Shown here one piece after another: positions 8,604-16,143 of a stretch of 40,300 nucleotides of DNA; within the stretch, counting starts at the first letter, position 1; each line of letters begins with the position of its first letter. Below the pieces are notes generated by a model. That model ran no database searches. It saw only the letters and a program-made list of their open reading frames with translations, and was not told where the DNA came from. Where the stretch lies: the NCBI GenBank assembly GCA_021296135.1, contig JAGWAZ010000011.1, positions 1 through 40,300 on the forward strand, in the 5' to 3' direction. Source of the DNA: Chlorobiota bacterium. Its GTDB lineage: Bacteria > Bacteroidota > Ignavibacteria > OLB7. The position numbers were made by a program, and so were the translations under genes.

Positions 8604-10340
8604 GTGAGTTGGATTGACTGGAGTATCGTTGCGATCTACCTCGCCTGGATTGTCTGGGCCGGGGCAGGCTATGGACGAAAGCGCGAAGGGTTGGAAGATT
8701 ATCTCCTGGCAAGTCGTTCCATGCCTTGGTGGGCGGTTGGCCTCTCAGTGATGGCAACGCAGATGAGCGCTATCACCCTGATCGGCACAACCGGTCAGGC
8801 GTTCGATGATGGTATGCGCTTTGTGCAGTTCTATCTTGGCCTTCCCCTTGCGATGATTATCCTCTCAATTACCGTTGTCCCCTTCTTCAACAAAGCAAAA
8901 GTTTACACCGCCTACGAATACCTCGAACGTCGCTTCGATACACGCACCCGCTCGCTCACCAGCTTTTTCTTTCTTGTCTCCCGTTGCCTTGGCGTTGGTG
9001 TGATTATCTCGGCTCCGGGAGTTGTCCTCTCAGCAATCCTTGGTCTTCCGCTCTGGATCACTGTTTTTGCTATAGGCTTGACTACAACAGTCTACACGAT
9101 GTTCGGAGGGATTCGCGCTGTTACATGGACCGACGTCCGACAGATGGTCGTGATTGGCGTGGCCTTGACAGTTGTCTTCATAATCATCCTGAATGCACTC
9201 CCCACAGGGGTCGGTCTGGGTGACGCTCTTGAGACGGCTGGCATCACAGACCGTACAAAAGCAATTGACCTGAAGTTTGATTGGAACGAGAAGTATACAA
9301 TATGGTCGGGTCTGATTGGCGGGCTTTTCCTGATGTTGAGCTACTTCGGATGTGATCAGAGTCAGGTGCAACGCTATCTGACCGCGAAATCGGTTGATGA
9401 AGGACGTCGATCATTGATGATGAATGCTGTATTGAAGGTTCCGCTTCAGTTCGGGATTCTGCTGATTGGCCTGATGGTCTTTGTCTACTATCACTATGTA
9501 GAACCGGAGGTTGTCTTTAATCCGGTAAAGAGAGAGATGCTGAACGAGCAACACCCCGAAGAGTTCGCACGGATCAAGGAGCGATACCGCAACGCATTTG
9601 AAGAGCGACAGACAGCTGCAGAACTCTATACAAAAGGATCCGAAGAAAAAAGAGCACGATTGGACTACATTGCTGCGAACGAAAAGATGATTGCCGCACG
9701 CAAAGAGGCTCTCGAAATGGTTCAGGAGGGAGGCTATAACGACGTTAATTTTGTCTTCCCAACCTTTGTGACCAAACATCTACCTATCGGCATCGTTGGT
9801 CTCTTTATTGCAGCCATCTTTGCCGCCGCAATGTCCTCGATCTCATCCGAATTGAACGCCCTCTCAACAGCAACTGTTATCGACTTCTACCGTCGTCACT
9901 TCCGAGCTGAGGAATCTGATGAGCACTACCTGAAAGTCTCCCGGTTCTTCACCTTGGGTTGGGGTCTCTTCGCCTGTATTGTTGCGCTATATGCAGCCAA
10001 CCTCGGCTCGTTAATTGAAGTCGTCAACAAATTCGGCTCGTTCTTTTACGGTTCGTTGCTCGGCGTCTTCGTCTTGGCAATCGGAGTAAAACGGGCAACG
10101 GCTCGTGGGGCTTTCTGGGGATTGTTGATTGGCATGGCCGTCATCGGACTTCTAAACAATCTTGACTCGATCGCAAGCACGTGGGAGTTATTAACTGGGA
10201 GCCAGGCACTTTATTCATTAGCAGAAAATCTTAGCGTCAGCTATCTCTGGTATAATGTGATTGGCTGTCTTGTTGTGGTGCTTGTCGGGATAGTTCTTGG
10301 TTCTTCTGATAAGAAGGAGGGTGAGACAGCATCGCCATAG
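8604..10340 (+). CDS. Sodium:solute symporter family (SSS/SLC5) transporter
   Basis: 578-residue inner-membrane symporter with about 13 predicted spans. It has the family signatures near the N-terminus (GRKREGLEDYLLASRSMPWW, residues ~24-43, then LSVMATQMSAITLIG) and the FGCDQSQVQRYLTAKS segment around residues 249-264. An unusual hydrophilic, charged helical insert of about 75 residues (roughly 310-385, rich in E, K, R and A) interrupts the spans before FPTFVTKHLP. Substrates in the family include sugars, inositol, proline, iodide and vitamins; the sequence does not decide. The start is the ATG overlapping the end of the preceding hydrophilic frame. A small membrane protein is encoded just upstream. 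Confidence 0.93.
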   Translation: MSWIDWSIVAIYLAWIVWAGAGYGRKREGLEDYLLASRSMPWWAVGLSVMATQMSAITLIGTTGQAFDDGMRFVQFYLGLPLAMIILSITVVPFFNKAKVYTAYEYLERRFDTRTRSLTSFFFLVSRCLGVGVIISAPGVVLSAILGLPLWITVFAIGLTTTVYTMFGGIRAVTWTDVRQMVVIGVALTVVFIIILNALPTGVGLGDALETAGITDRTKAIDLKFDWNEKYTIWSGLIGGLFLMLSYFGCDQSQVQRYLTAKSVDEGRRSLMMNAVLKVPLQFGILLIGLMVFVYYHYVEPEVVFNPVKREMLNEQHPEEFARIKERYRNAFEERQTAAELYTKGSEEKRARLDYIAANEKMIAARKEALEMVQEGGYNDVNFVFPTFVTKHLPIGIVGLFIAAIFAAAMSSISSELNALSTATVIDFYRRHFRAEESDEHYLKVSRFFTLGWGLFACIVALYAANLGSLIEVVNKFGSFFYGSLLGVFVLAIGVKRATARGAFWGLLIGMAVIGLLNNLDSIASTWELLTGSQALYSLAENLSVSYLWYNVIGCLVVVLVGIVLGSSDKKEGETASP

Positions 10341-10937
10341 TCAACCCGGGCCCAGAAGCAACCGCGTAGAGCCGTAAGGAACCGAACCGCCTAAATCCAT
10401 TGGATCCACAGCCTTCAGTCTCGTCTGGCTATGTTGTCAGCTATAACTTTGAATTCCTGGAAGGGGGTAACGTCTCTCTTGATCGCCACAACCTCACAAG
10501 TATCAATAGTATCGATTCACTCCGGGCACAACTCCCCATTCTGTCGCTCGATCTCGAAGATGCAGAATATGAGAAGGCGGTATACCTCCTCGATGCTGAA
10601 GATGGTTGAGCAGCAGAGAAAGCTTTCCACCCACAATCGATTGTTAGTTGGATATGCCTACCCGACCGATGTGCTGTTCAGAACGACCTTCTCTTTTACA
10701 TAGAGTTGCACTTTTATTCTTGCATAGTTGTTCATTGTTGGTTACTTCTGCACCTGAAGGTGCCAACAAAAACAAAACTTACGTTGCAAAGGGGCGTTTT
10801 GCACGAGAGGCTCGGGTTAGTTGTGTGTCTGGAGTGGTTGCGAAGCGGACGGGAGTGGAGGAATGAGGGGAGATAATGTTCTATTTTCGTTAACAGTTTT
10901 GATCCAAATTTCATTTATTTTCTGGAGAAGTCAAAAA
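10341..10937. other. Long intergenic region before the AT-rich island
   Basis: About 600 bp without a convincing gene. Short open frames exist (for example 10400-10609 plus), but none shows a signal peptide, domain or ribosome binding site. A GCACC-TGAA-GGTGC hairpin lies near 10750-10763. Base composition turns AT-rich from about 10870, just before the next gene, marking the left edge of the island. Confidence 0.4.
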
Positions 10938-11480
10938 ATGAAAACATTGGTTTTAAAAGGTCATATAGGTAAAGAGAAGTTGGTGTTTATTGTACCAATT
11001 CTTTTCTTGTTTTTATCGGTTTCAGCTTTTTCTGGTATTAACCCTGTTTATGTAGAGGGATCATGTGCAGCGGGTAAGGCTATGAACAAGTGGTGGTCAG
11101 TACACCACTATGATGATAATGGAGATTTGATATGTAGTAGCGGGGCAAACTGTGATAATGAAGGATGGACTACATGTTCGGGTAGTGTAGTGGGTGATCC
11201 GATACCGCCAGGTATAACTGATAATGTTATTAAGCGTGAATTTGAAATAGTTAAATCGGGTGGAGTTTTTTGGACTGTAAAGGAAAAGAACTCTAGTGGT
11301 GATGTCGTTGTTCGTTGGGATATGCTCGATAATGGAGACTTATGGGTTACAGTGAAGCCAAGTGGTTCGGAGATTCATATTGATCCGGAGGGCCATGATA
11401 ATGAGGAATCGCCAACGGGTGGGATTGACTTGTCGGGTATTTTATGGTTTTATATGGAAGTAATAGAATGGATAGGTTAA
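10938..11480 (+). CDS. Secreted hypothetical protein, first gene of an AT-rich island
   Basis: 180 residues from the ATG at 10938, preceded by TGGAGAAG about nine bases upstream; the frame is open further back, but that part does not look coding. A basic N-terminus and a hydrophobic core ending SVSAFSG form a signal peptide. The mature part has four Cys in its first half (around GSCAAGK, LICSSG, ANCDNEGWTTCSG), suggesting disulfides, then a charged, glycine-rich region and a hydrophobic C-terminal stretch (LSGILWFYMEVIEWIG). It overlaps the next gene by 13 bp, so the pair is probably translationally coupled. The base composition is clearly more AT-rich than the neighbours. No family is recognised. 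Confidence 0.65.
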   Translation: MKTLVLKGHIGKEKLVFIVPILFLFLSVSAFSGINPVYVEGSCAAGKAMNKWWSVHHYDDNGDLICSSGANCDNEGWTTCSGSVVGDPIPPGITDNVIKREFEIVKSGGVFWTVKEKNSSGDVVVRWDMLDNGDLWVTVKPSGSEIHIDPEGHDNEESPTGGIDLSGILWFYMEVIEWIG

Positions 11481-12453
11481 GAGTGCTTATACATTCTTTT
11501 GCTCTTTTGTTCTTATCGGTCGTTCCTGTACTGGCTCAGTTATATGATACGGTACGGGTAGCGACCGTTAATTTATCAGGTTATTCGGCGGAAGAAGGGG
11601 ATCATCGTATTCGAGATTATCGGTCTATACTTGATAAGCTTGATGCTGATGTTGTTGCCGTTCAAGGTTTAGTGTCACTGGAAGCTATGTTGGACTTTGC
11701 TCGGAAGGTGAGTTTACAGGTTTTACCACAATTAACACCAACGGGTAATTTTCAAGACTCGCAAGACTCTTACTCGGTTGTTTTATTGACGCAACCAAAA
11801 TTCGTTATAACTGGACGGGCGCGGATTGACGGTTTGAATAAAGATATAATACTTGTGTCACTTTTAAATACTGATACCGATGATACTATCACGATAGTGA
11901 CATTAGATTGGGTTTCAGGAGATGACCCTATTAGTCAAGGATTACGGAATCAAGATGCGATATTACTTGATTCGGTGATGATGGAAATGGGATTGTATGA
12001 AAGGAATTTAGTTGTTGCAGGGACATTTAATGCCCGAATGTCAGAAGCACCTGAGTTACAGAAGATAATGGTAGATGGTAAGTTGATAGACCCTGCTGAT
12101 AGACCTGGCGAATGGTATAATAATGTACTATTTGCGGATTTACATACGGCATCGACACGTGTAGGGGAAGGGGATGATTTAGGTCTTATAGACAGGTCAG
12201 ATTTGATATTGCTTTCTGGGAGTTTAAATCAGCGGTATATAGATGGATCTTATACTGTGTTCGGGAATGATGGTCAGCACTTTGCTGATTCGGTTAATGG
12301 AGAATAAATAATTCGGTTTCATCGGATATAGCCCAGTCTCTTCATGATGCTAGTGATCATCTTCCTGTTTATTTAGATTTAGTTTTTGAACGGGGGTTGG
12401 TGTCAGTGAAGGGATTTCAAGATTTTTCAAGGTTGAGATTAGATATCAAATAG
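11468..12453 (+). pseudogene. Secreted EEP-fold (endonuclease/exonuclease/phosphatase) relative, frameshifted and catalytically altered
   Basis: From the ATG at 11468 the protein starts with a signal peptide ending VVPVLAQ. It follows the EEP plan: VRVATVNLSGY (N35), DADVVAVQG at residues 60-67 where active members have QE, LVVAGTFNAR at 182-190 where they have GDFN, and DRSDLILLS near 242-250. The 0 frame stops at 12305-12307 (residue 279). The final EEP motif, ASDHLPVYLDLVF, lies in the -1 frame and runs to a stop at 12451-12453. Two catalytic acids are replaced (QE to QG, GDFN to GTFN). It is therefore either a decaying gene or a non-catalytic EEP-fold protein. The start overlaps the end of the upstream secreted protein. 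The frame shift falls between 12298 and 12305. Confidence 0.6.
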
Positions 12454-12489
12454 ATATTGGTTGTAGAGAAAGGAAATTTTTTCAGGGAA

Positions 12490-12516
12490 AGCTCGGAGTA
12501 ATCCGGGCTTTTTTGT
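12490..12516 (+). terminator. Rho-independent terminator closing the AT-rich island
   Basis: An eight-bp stem (AGCTCGGA with TCCGGGCT, one G-T pair) with a GTAA loop is followed directly by a run of six T. It lies about 37 bp after the stop of the -1 frame of the EEP-like gene, so it ends the two-gene island transcript. Confidence 0.8.
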
Positions 12517-12556
12517 GCGGTGAAGTGAATTTCAAGGAGTTGAAGAAGAAAAGCGC

Positions 12557-12708
12557 ACCGGATATCAACCGGGCGCACACCGGAAACATACCGGACGAGA
12601 ACCGGTACTACATGTGGTGTGAGGTGTGTTGAGGTGTGTTGAGGTGTGTTGAGGTGCGTTGTGGTTTTCCTGTGAACCTGTTGTGAACCTGCTGTGATTC
12701 TCTTGTGA
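12557..12708. repeat. Three consecutive helically phased short-repeat arrays
   Basis: Array 1: ACCGG occurs at 12557, 12568, 12579, 12590 and 12601, exactly 11 bp apart. Array 2: GAGGTGTGTT occurs at 12621, 12631, 12641 and (with one change) 12651, exactly 10 bp apart. Array 3: TGTGA occurs at 12671, 12682, 12693 and 12704, exactly 11 bp apart. Each array places one motif per DNA turn on the same face of the helix. The region follows a terminator and has no convincing gene. Iteron-like protein binding sites are one reading; origin or partition sites are possible, but no rep or par gene is nearby. Confidence 0.8.
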
Positions 12709-12811
12709 ATTGATAAAGGAAGAGAGTCTTTCCTCCTTCTGAGATCGCTATTCGTTGATCGATGTTCTGAAATCTCCTTGTAAAGGTAGTCTTAGAGAGT
12801 ACAACAAGCAC

Positions 12812-12852
12812 AAAAAACGCCTCCGTCCTCACTCCAGGGACGAAGGCTTTTT
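12812..12852. terminator. Bidirectional rho-independent terminator
   Basis: GCCTCCGTCC pairs with GGACGAAGGC (nine of ten positions) around an eight-to-nine-base loop. The hairpin has a run of A on its left and of T on its right, so it can end transcription from both directions. It sits between the phased repeats and a small plus-strand ORF. Confidence 0.75.
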
Positions 12853-13007
12853 AGCATAAGATCATGCGTGTGTAGCGCGTAGAGACCTTGTATAGTGCTA
12901 ACGCAACACCACTCTACAGATCGGGGGTCGGTTTTGAAAACAGACGTTAGAGGGTGAGCCTCTTGATCTCTATAGAATAACTGACCGCTTCTCCGAAAAA
13001 ACACGAA

Positions 13008-13028
13008 AATCGCTGAAAAACAGCGATT
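13008..13028. other. Perfect 8-bp hairpin
   Basis: AATCGCTG and CAGCGATT pair perfectly around AAAAA. There is only a weak T-run after it, so it could be a terminator-like or operator structure. It precedes the small ORF at 13077. Confidence 0.4.
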
Positions 13029-13076
13029 CAAGCCCTTTTGCATACCTGAGTTCTTCTCAACCTTTTCTTTATTTGG

Positions 13077-13334
13077 GTGATTCAGAGCTTTGACCGTGTC
13101 GTGAGGAAGCAATACGATCGATGGAGTCTGAAGAGCGTCCAGAATGCCCTTAAAGAGAGCGCTTCGTATGATCAGGTAGTCAGCCTTGCCAAGACTGGAA
13201 AAGGGAAGGACAAGGATGGCTATCGAAAAGAGTTCATTGAGTTGGTGAAGAAGTCAAAAGAAGTTGGCAGAGAAGACTATCAGCACACGATAGCAGAAGA
13301 AGAGCAAGGCGTGCTCGTAACCATTGTACGTTAA
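13077..13334 (+). CDS. Small basic hypothetical protein (uncertain)
   Basis: 85 codons from a GTG at 13077. The sequence is hydrophilic and lysine-rich (AKTGKGKDKDGYRKEF, VKKSKEVG) with plausible helices and an acidic patch before the end. No domain is recognised, there is no good Shine-Dalgarno sequence, and an ATG start is missing, so it may be a fragment of a longer gene. It ends just before the convergent RluE-type gene and lies in the unusual segment that follows the phased repeats. Confidence 0.35.
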   Translation: MIQSFDRVVRKQYDRWSLKSVQNALKESASYDQVVSLAKTGKGKDKDGYRKEFIELVKKSKEVGREDYQHTIAEEEQGVLVTIVR

Positions 13335-13363
13335 TGGGCACATCCTGCTTTCTCTAACCCCCC

Positions 13364-13951
13364 TCATGACCTTTTGGCTCGTATCATTTCTTTGAACTCC
13401 TTTTCATCGCATGGGCAGTGCAGTTCGCCCCACTCTCCCGGCTTTAATCGGCCGAGCCTCCATGGACCGATCTTCTGCCGAACAAGTCTCAACGTCGGAT
13501 AGCCAACGGCTGCGGTCATCCGGCGTACCTGTCGGTTTCGTCCTTCATGGATCCTCAGGCGTATCCACGATGTTGGCACGCTTTTTCGTTCACGAATCGG
13601 TGGAGTGCGTGACCAGAGAGAGGGGGGATCAATCAAGGTTGCTTTGGCCGGACGTGTCAGACCATCTTTCAACTCAACTCCCCGCTCCAATCCTCGCAAC
13701 GCTTCTGAAGTCGCTATTCTCTCTACCTGTACCAGATAGGTCTTGGGAAGTTCATAGCGTGGATCGGCGATCATTTTCTGCAACCATCCTTGATCGGTCA
13801 GAAGAAGCAAACCCTCACTATCATAGTCAAGACGACCGATTGCATAGACATTGGGCACGTCAATGTAGTCGGCAAGGGTCGTTCTTCCTTCTCTGTCAGT
13901 AAATTGCGAGAGAACCTGGTATGGCTTATTGAACAGAAGCAGGTGTGGCAC
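13364..13951 (-). CDS. rluE: 23S rRNA pseudouridine synthase, RsuA/RluE type
   Basis: 195-residue enzyme expected to isomerise uridine in 23S rRNA (U2457 in E. coli for RluE). It lacks an S4 domain, as RluE does. It has the N-terminal LLFNKPYQVLSQFT motif, the catalytic GRLDYDSEGLLLLT segment with Asp42, the KTYLVQVE segment and the C-terminal IHEGRNRQVRRMTAAVGYPT motif. The start is the Met directly before the conserved strand. It is adjacent to a membrane glycosyltransferase on the same strand (6-bp gap), but no functional link is implied. Confidence 0.9.
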   Translation of the reverse strand: MPHLLLFNKPYQVLSQFTDREGRTTLADYIDVPNVYAIGRLDYDSEGLLLLTDQGWLQKMIADPRYELPKTYLVQVERIATSEALRGLERGVELKDGLTRPAKATLIDPPSLWSRTPPIRERKSVPTSWIRLRIHEGRNRQVRRMTAAVGYPTLRLVRQKIGPWRLGRLKPGEWGELHCPCDEKEFKEMIRAKRS

Positions 13952-13957
13952 GAGTGA

Positions 13958-15550
13958 TCAACCCTCCCTGCTCGAATACGGCTCCTTGTCGAGCTTGACC
14001 GATTCATAGATTTCCGGCAAAGCATCGAGATGCTTCTCAATCTCCGGAGCGAGATCAGATCGCAGCCCTATATCGAGCGATTTGAATCGATGCCAGACGT
14101 ACTCCCCCTTTATTTCCTTTTCAATCCCTTCTCTGATCTCGAAACGATCCCGCGCTAAGACCGCTTCCGGTCGGTAGGTCTTTATCATCTCAATGTATGA
14201 TTGCTCTAACTCTTCTGGTCTGCGCAAAATTCCATAGGTATCGAGCACAGCAACATGAGATGGCAGAAAGAAACCGATTGTGCCGATCTCACAGGCTGCC
14301 ACTCTTGCTCCATCCCCAAGATAGGCTCCAATCCAGAGAGCACCAGCCGCATAGACTTGTTCACGTTCAATCTCCCCATCGCTATTGGCCAGAAGAATCT
14401 TCTTGCTCTTGTCGATTGCAAACCAGTTAACCACTCCCCAGACAAGAACCAGACTTGAGGCAATAGAAATCCAGGCAACTCGTGACAACGAACTCCTTTG
14501 TGTAATGAACGAGGCAACACGTGCAAGCCCGACACCAGTCGTGAGGCAAACCAACGGCAACAGAGGTATAAAGTACCAGGGGAAGTGCCGCGGAAGGAGA
14601 CTTCCGCTACCTACATATCCACCTACATAGAAGAGTGTCATCAGAAGGAGTGGAAGCAGGTTCCGGTTTCTTTCGGTATAGAGTTTCCAAGCACCAATTC
14701 CCAAAAAGGGAAGAAGGAGAACGAGAGGTGAGAGACCAGTAATCCAATATCCGCTTTTGCCAATCATTACCTTCACAAATTCTCGTGCCGTAGCATATGC
14801 CCCGGCCACCCATTCACCTGAGAGGAGTAGCGGTGAGGACATGCTCTTCCGTTGTGCACTTGTTGGGATAACCGTGTCAAAGACCAGTTCGCCGAACAGG
14901 AGATAACCGAGGAGGATTGCTCCTGAGGGGATCAGATAGAGCAACGTTCTCCAGCTTAAAGATGCACGGACTGCATAGAGACTCCAAACAACTGCACCGG
15001 CAAAGATCAACACTCCGTCGAACCGTATCCAAAGGGTAAGGGCTGCAAGAGCAAGTCCGAAAGCATACTTTTCTTTCAACAGAAGATGTACTGAGAGAAG
15101 AATTATGAAGAGATAGAGGGCGATCTCCATTCCACTCCCACTTGTAACGATAAAGACGGGGTTGACCACAAGGAGAAGAGCAGCAATCATGCCGACAACT
15201 TTGCTACCAGAAACCCGGTCACCAAGCCGTACAAGAAGTATAAGAAGCCCTGCCTCAAAGAAAAGGCCAAGAACTGAGGAAGCAAGAATGACATCACCAA
15301 CAATCAGCCGCACACCGGCCAGAAGGATTACCCACAGCGGACTTGTTGTAACGTAGATATGCTCTCCGGCATTAAACCCAAACCCACCTCCATCAGCCAA
15401 GTGCAGCGCTGTTCTCAGACTGATATAGGCGTCGTCGATGATGTAATCTGGAAGAAGGAGACGATAGGTAATGAGTAGAAGAAGAGGGAAAAGGTAGTAT
15501 ACTATTCCGAATCGACTTGACATGCTATTGGTCAACTTAAGATCGTTCAA
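13958..15550 (-). CDS. GT-C fold membrane glycosyltransferase (polytopic)
   Basis: 530-residue protein with about 10-12 hydrophobic spans and a C-terminal soluble part. After the first span it has DDAYISLRTALHLADGGG followed by NAGEHIYVTTSPLW. This resembles the DDAYI...TSPLW signature of GT-C enzymes that take lipid-linked (polyprenyl) sugar donors, such as AftB-like arabinofuranosyltransferases and related PMT/ArnT enzymes. The Asp pair in the first extracytoplasmic loop is the expected catalytic/metal site. It probably adds a sugar to an envelope glycan or protein. An alternative start lies ten codons downstream (MSSRFG). Confidence 0.8.
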   Translation of the reverse strand: MNDLKLTNSMSSRFGIVYYLFPLLLLITYRLLLPDYIIDDAYISLRTALHLADGGGFGFNAGEHIYVTTSPLWVILLAGVRLIVGDVILASSVLGLFFEAGLLILLVRLGDRVSGSKVVGMIAALLLVVNPVFIVTSGSGMEIALYLFIILLSVHLLLKEKYAFGLALAALTLWIRFDGVLIFAGAVVWSLYAVRASLSWRTLLYLIPSGAILLGYLLFGELVFDTVIPTSAQRKSMSSPLLLSGEWVAGAYATAREFVKVMIGKSGYWITGLSPLVLLLPFLGIGAWKLYTERNRNLLPLLLMTLFYVGGYVGSGSLLPRHFPWYFIPLLPLVCLTTGVGLARVASFITQRSSLSRVAWISIASSLVLVWGVVNWFAIDKSKKILLANSDGEIEREQVYAAGALWIGAYLGDGARVAACEIGTIGFFLPSHVAVLDTYGILRRPEELEQSYIEMIKTYRPEAVLARDRFEIREGIEKEIKGEYVWHRFKSLDIGLRSDLAPEIEKHLDALPEIYESVKLDKEPYSSREG

Positions 15551-15570
15551 TCTTGCTCTACTGTAGAAGT

Positions 15571-15816
15571 TTATGACAACTCAGGAACATGCCCATCTTC
15601 ATATCGTTCGATTAAAACCCCCACTATATCCATCAAAGAAGCCAGCGGATGAGACTCATCCCCACCAACTTCCTCAATCAGATCATCCAATACTGCGACA
15701 AGATGACGACATTGAGCTTCGGTATGAGGAACAAAAATTTTACTGGGTAGAGTGCTCCATGCAGTGACCATCCGGAAATCAGAATGAGGCATCACTTTTC
15801 CACTTGTTTTGATCAT
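15571..15816 (-). CDS. HigA-like antitoxin N-terminal region, truncated before the HTH
   Basis: 81 residues. The second half (HTEAQCRHLVAVLDDLIEEV, then HPLASLMDIVGVLIERYED) matches the region that precedes the helix-turn-helix in HigA-family antitoxins, which ends YExxHxP. Here the protein stops right after HVPELS, exactly where the XRE helix-turn-helix should begin, and no such domain follows in any frame. No HigB-type toxin is visible upstream. A palindrome sits five bases before the start codon. It may be an orphan protein kept without DNA binding or a decayed antitoxin. A standalone short family is also possible. Confidence 0.55.
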   Translation of the reverse strand: MIKTSGKVMPHSDFRMVTAWSTLPSKIFVPHTEAQCRHLVAVLDDLIEEVGGDESHPLASLMDIVGVLIERYEDGHVPELS

Positions 15817-15820
15817 ATTC

Positions 15821-15843
15821 TTCGTGCATCAAAACTGCACGAA
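15821..15843 (-). promoter_or_regulatory. Palindromic operator next to the HigA-like gene
   Basis: TTCGTGCA and TGCACGAA form perfect 8-bp arms around a seven-base spacer. The site is five bases upstream of the start codon at 15816. A TATACA-like -10 element overlaps its far side (about 15845-15850 on the minus strand). This is the layout of an autoregulated antitoxin promoter. Confidence 0.6.
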
Positions 15844-16143
15844 TGTATATTTTTCGACGATTATATGTATTGCCAAAATCAAGTGAACATTATTGCCCTC
15901 AATGCTGAATATAGTCAGTTTCCCGACCTCATCGGCTGAGAGGAAGATCGATCGTCACTCCGCAAATGATGAGAAGTTGTTATGTTTGACTAGTCTATAC
16001 CAATGTTCCAGTGCTGATGTTGCTTCAGGATGTTTTTTAGCAAATCCATTCAAGCGTTTTCGGGTGATAATGTGGGTGACAAGAGAGTGTATTTAATACA
16101 GAGATTGAATATAGTAAATCCGCACTTGTTTGCTCAGTTGACT

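Noticed and set aside
8386-8607. 73-codon plus frame before the symporter
   Set aside because: It is polar without features; the overlapping 45-codon frame has a clear membrane span and is preferred.
10400-10609. 69-codon plus frame after the symporter
   Set aside because: No ribosome binding site, no family resemblance, and a competing frame of similar length overlaps it.
12523-12618. 35-codon frame from a GTG through the ACCGG repeats
   Set aside because: No ribosome binding site, placed after a terminator, and the 11-bp period is not a multiple of three, so the repeats are better explained as DNA sites.
12557-12708. CRISPR array
   Set aside because: Repeats are only 5-10 bp with no unique spacers and no cas genes are present.
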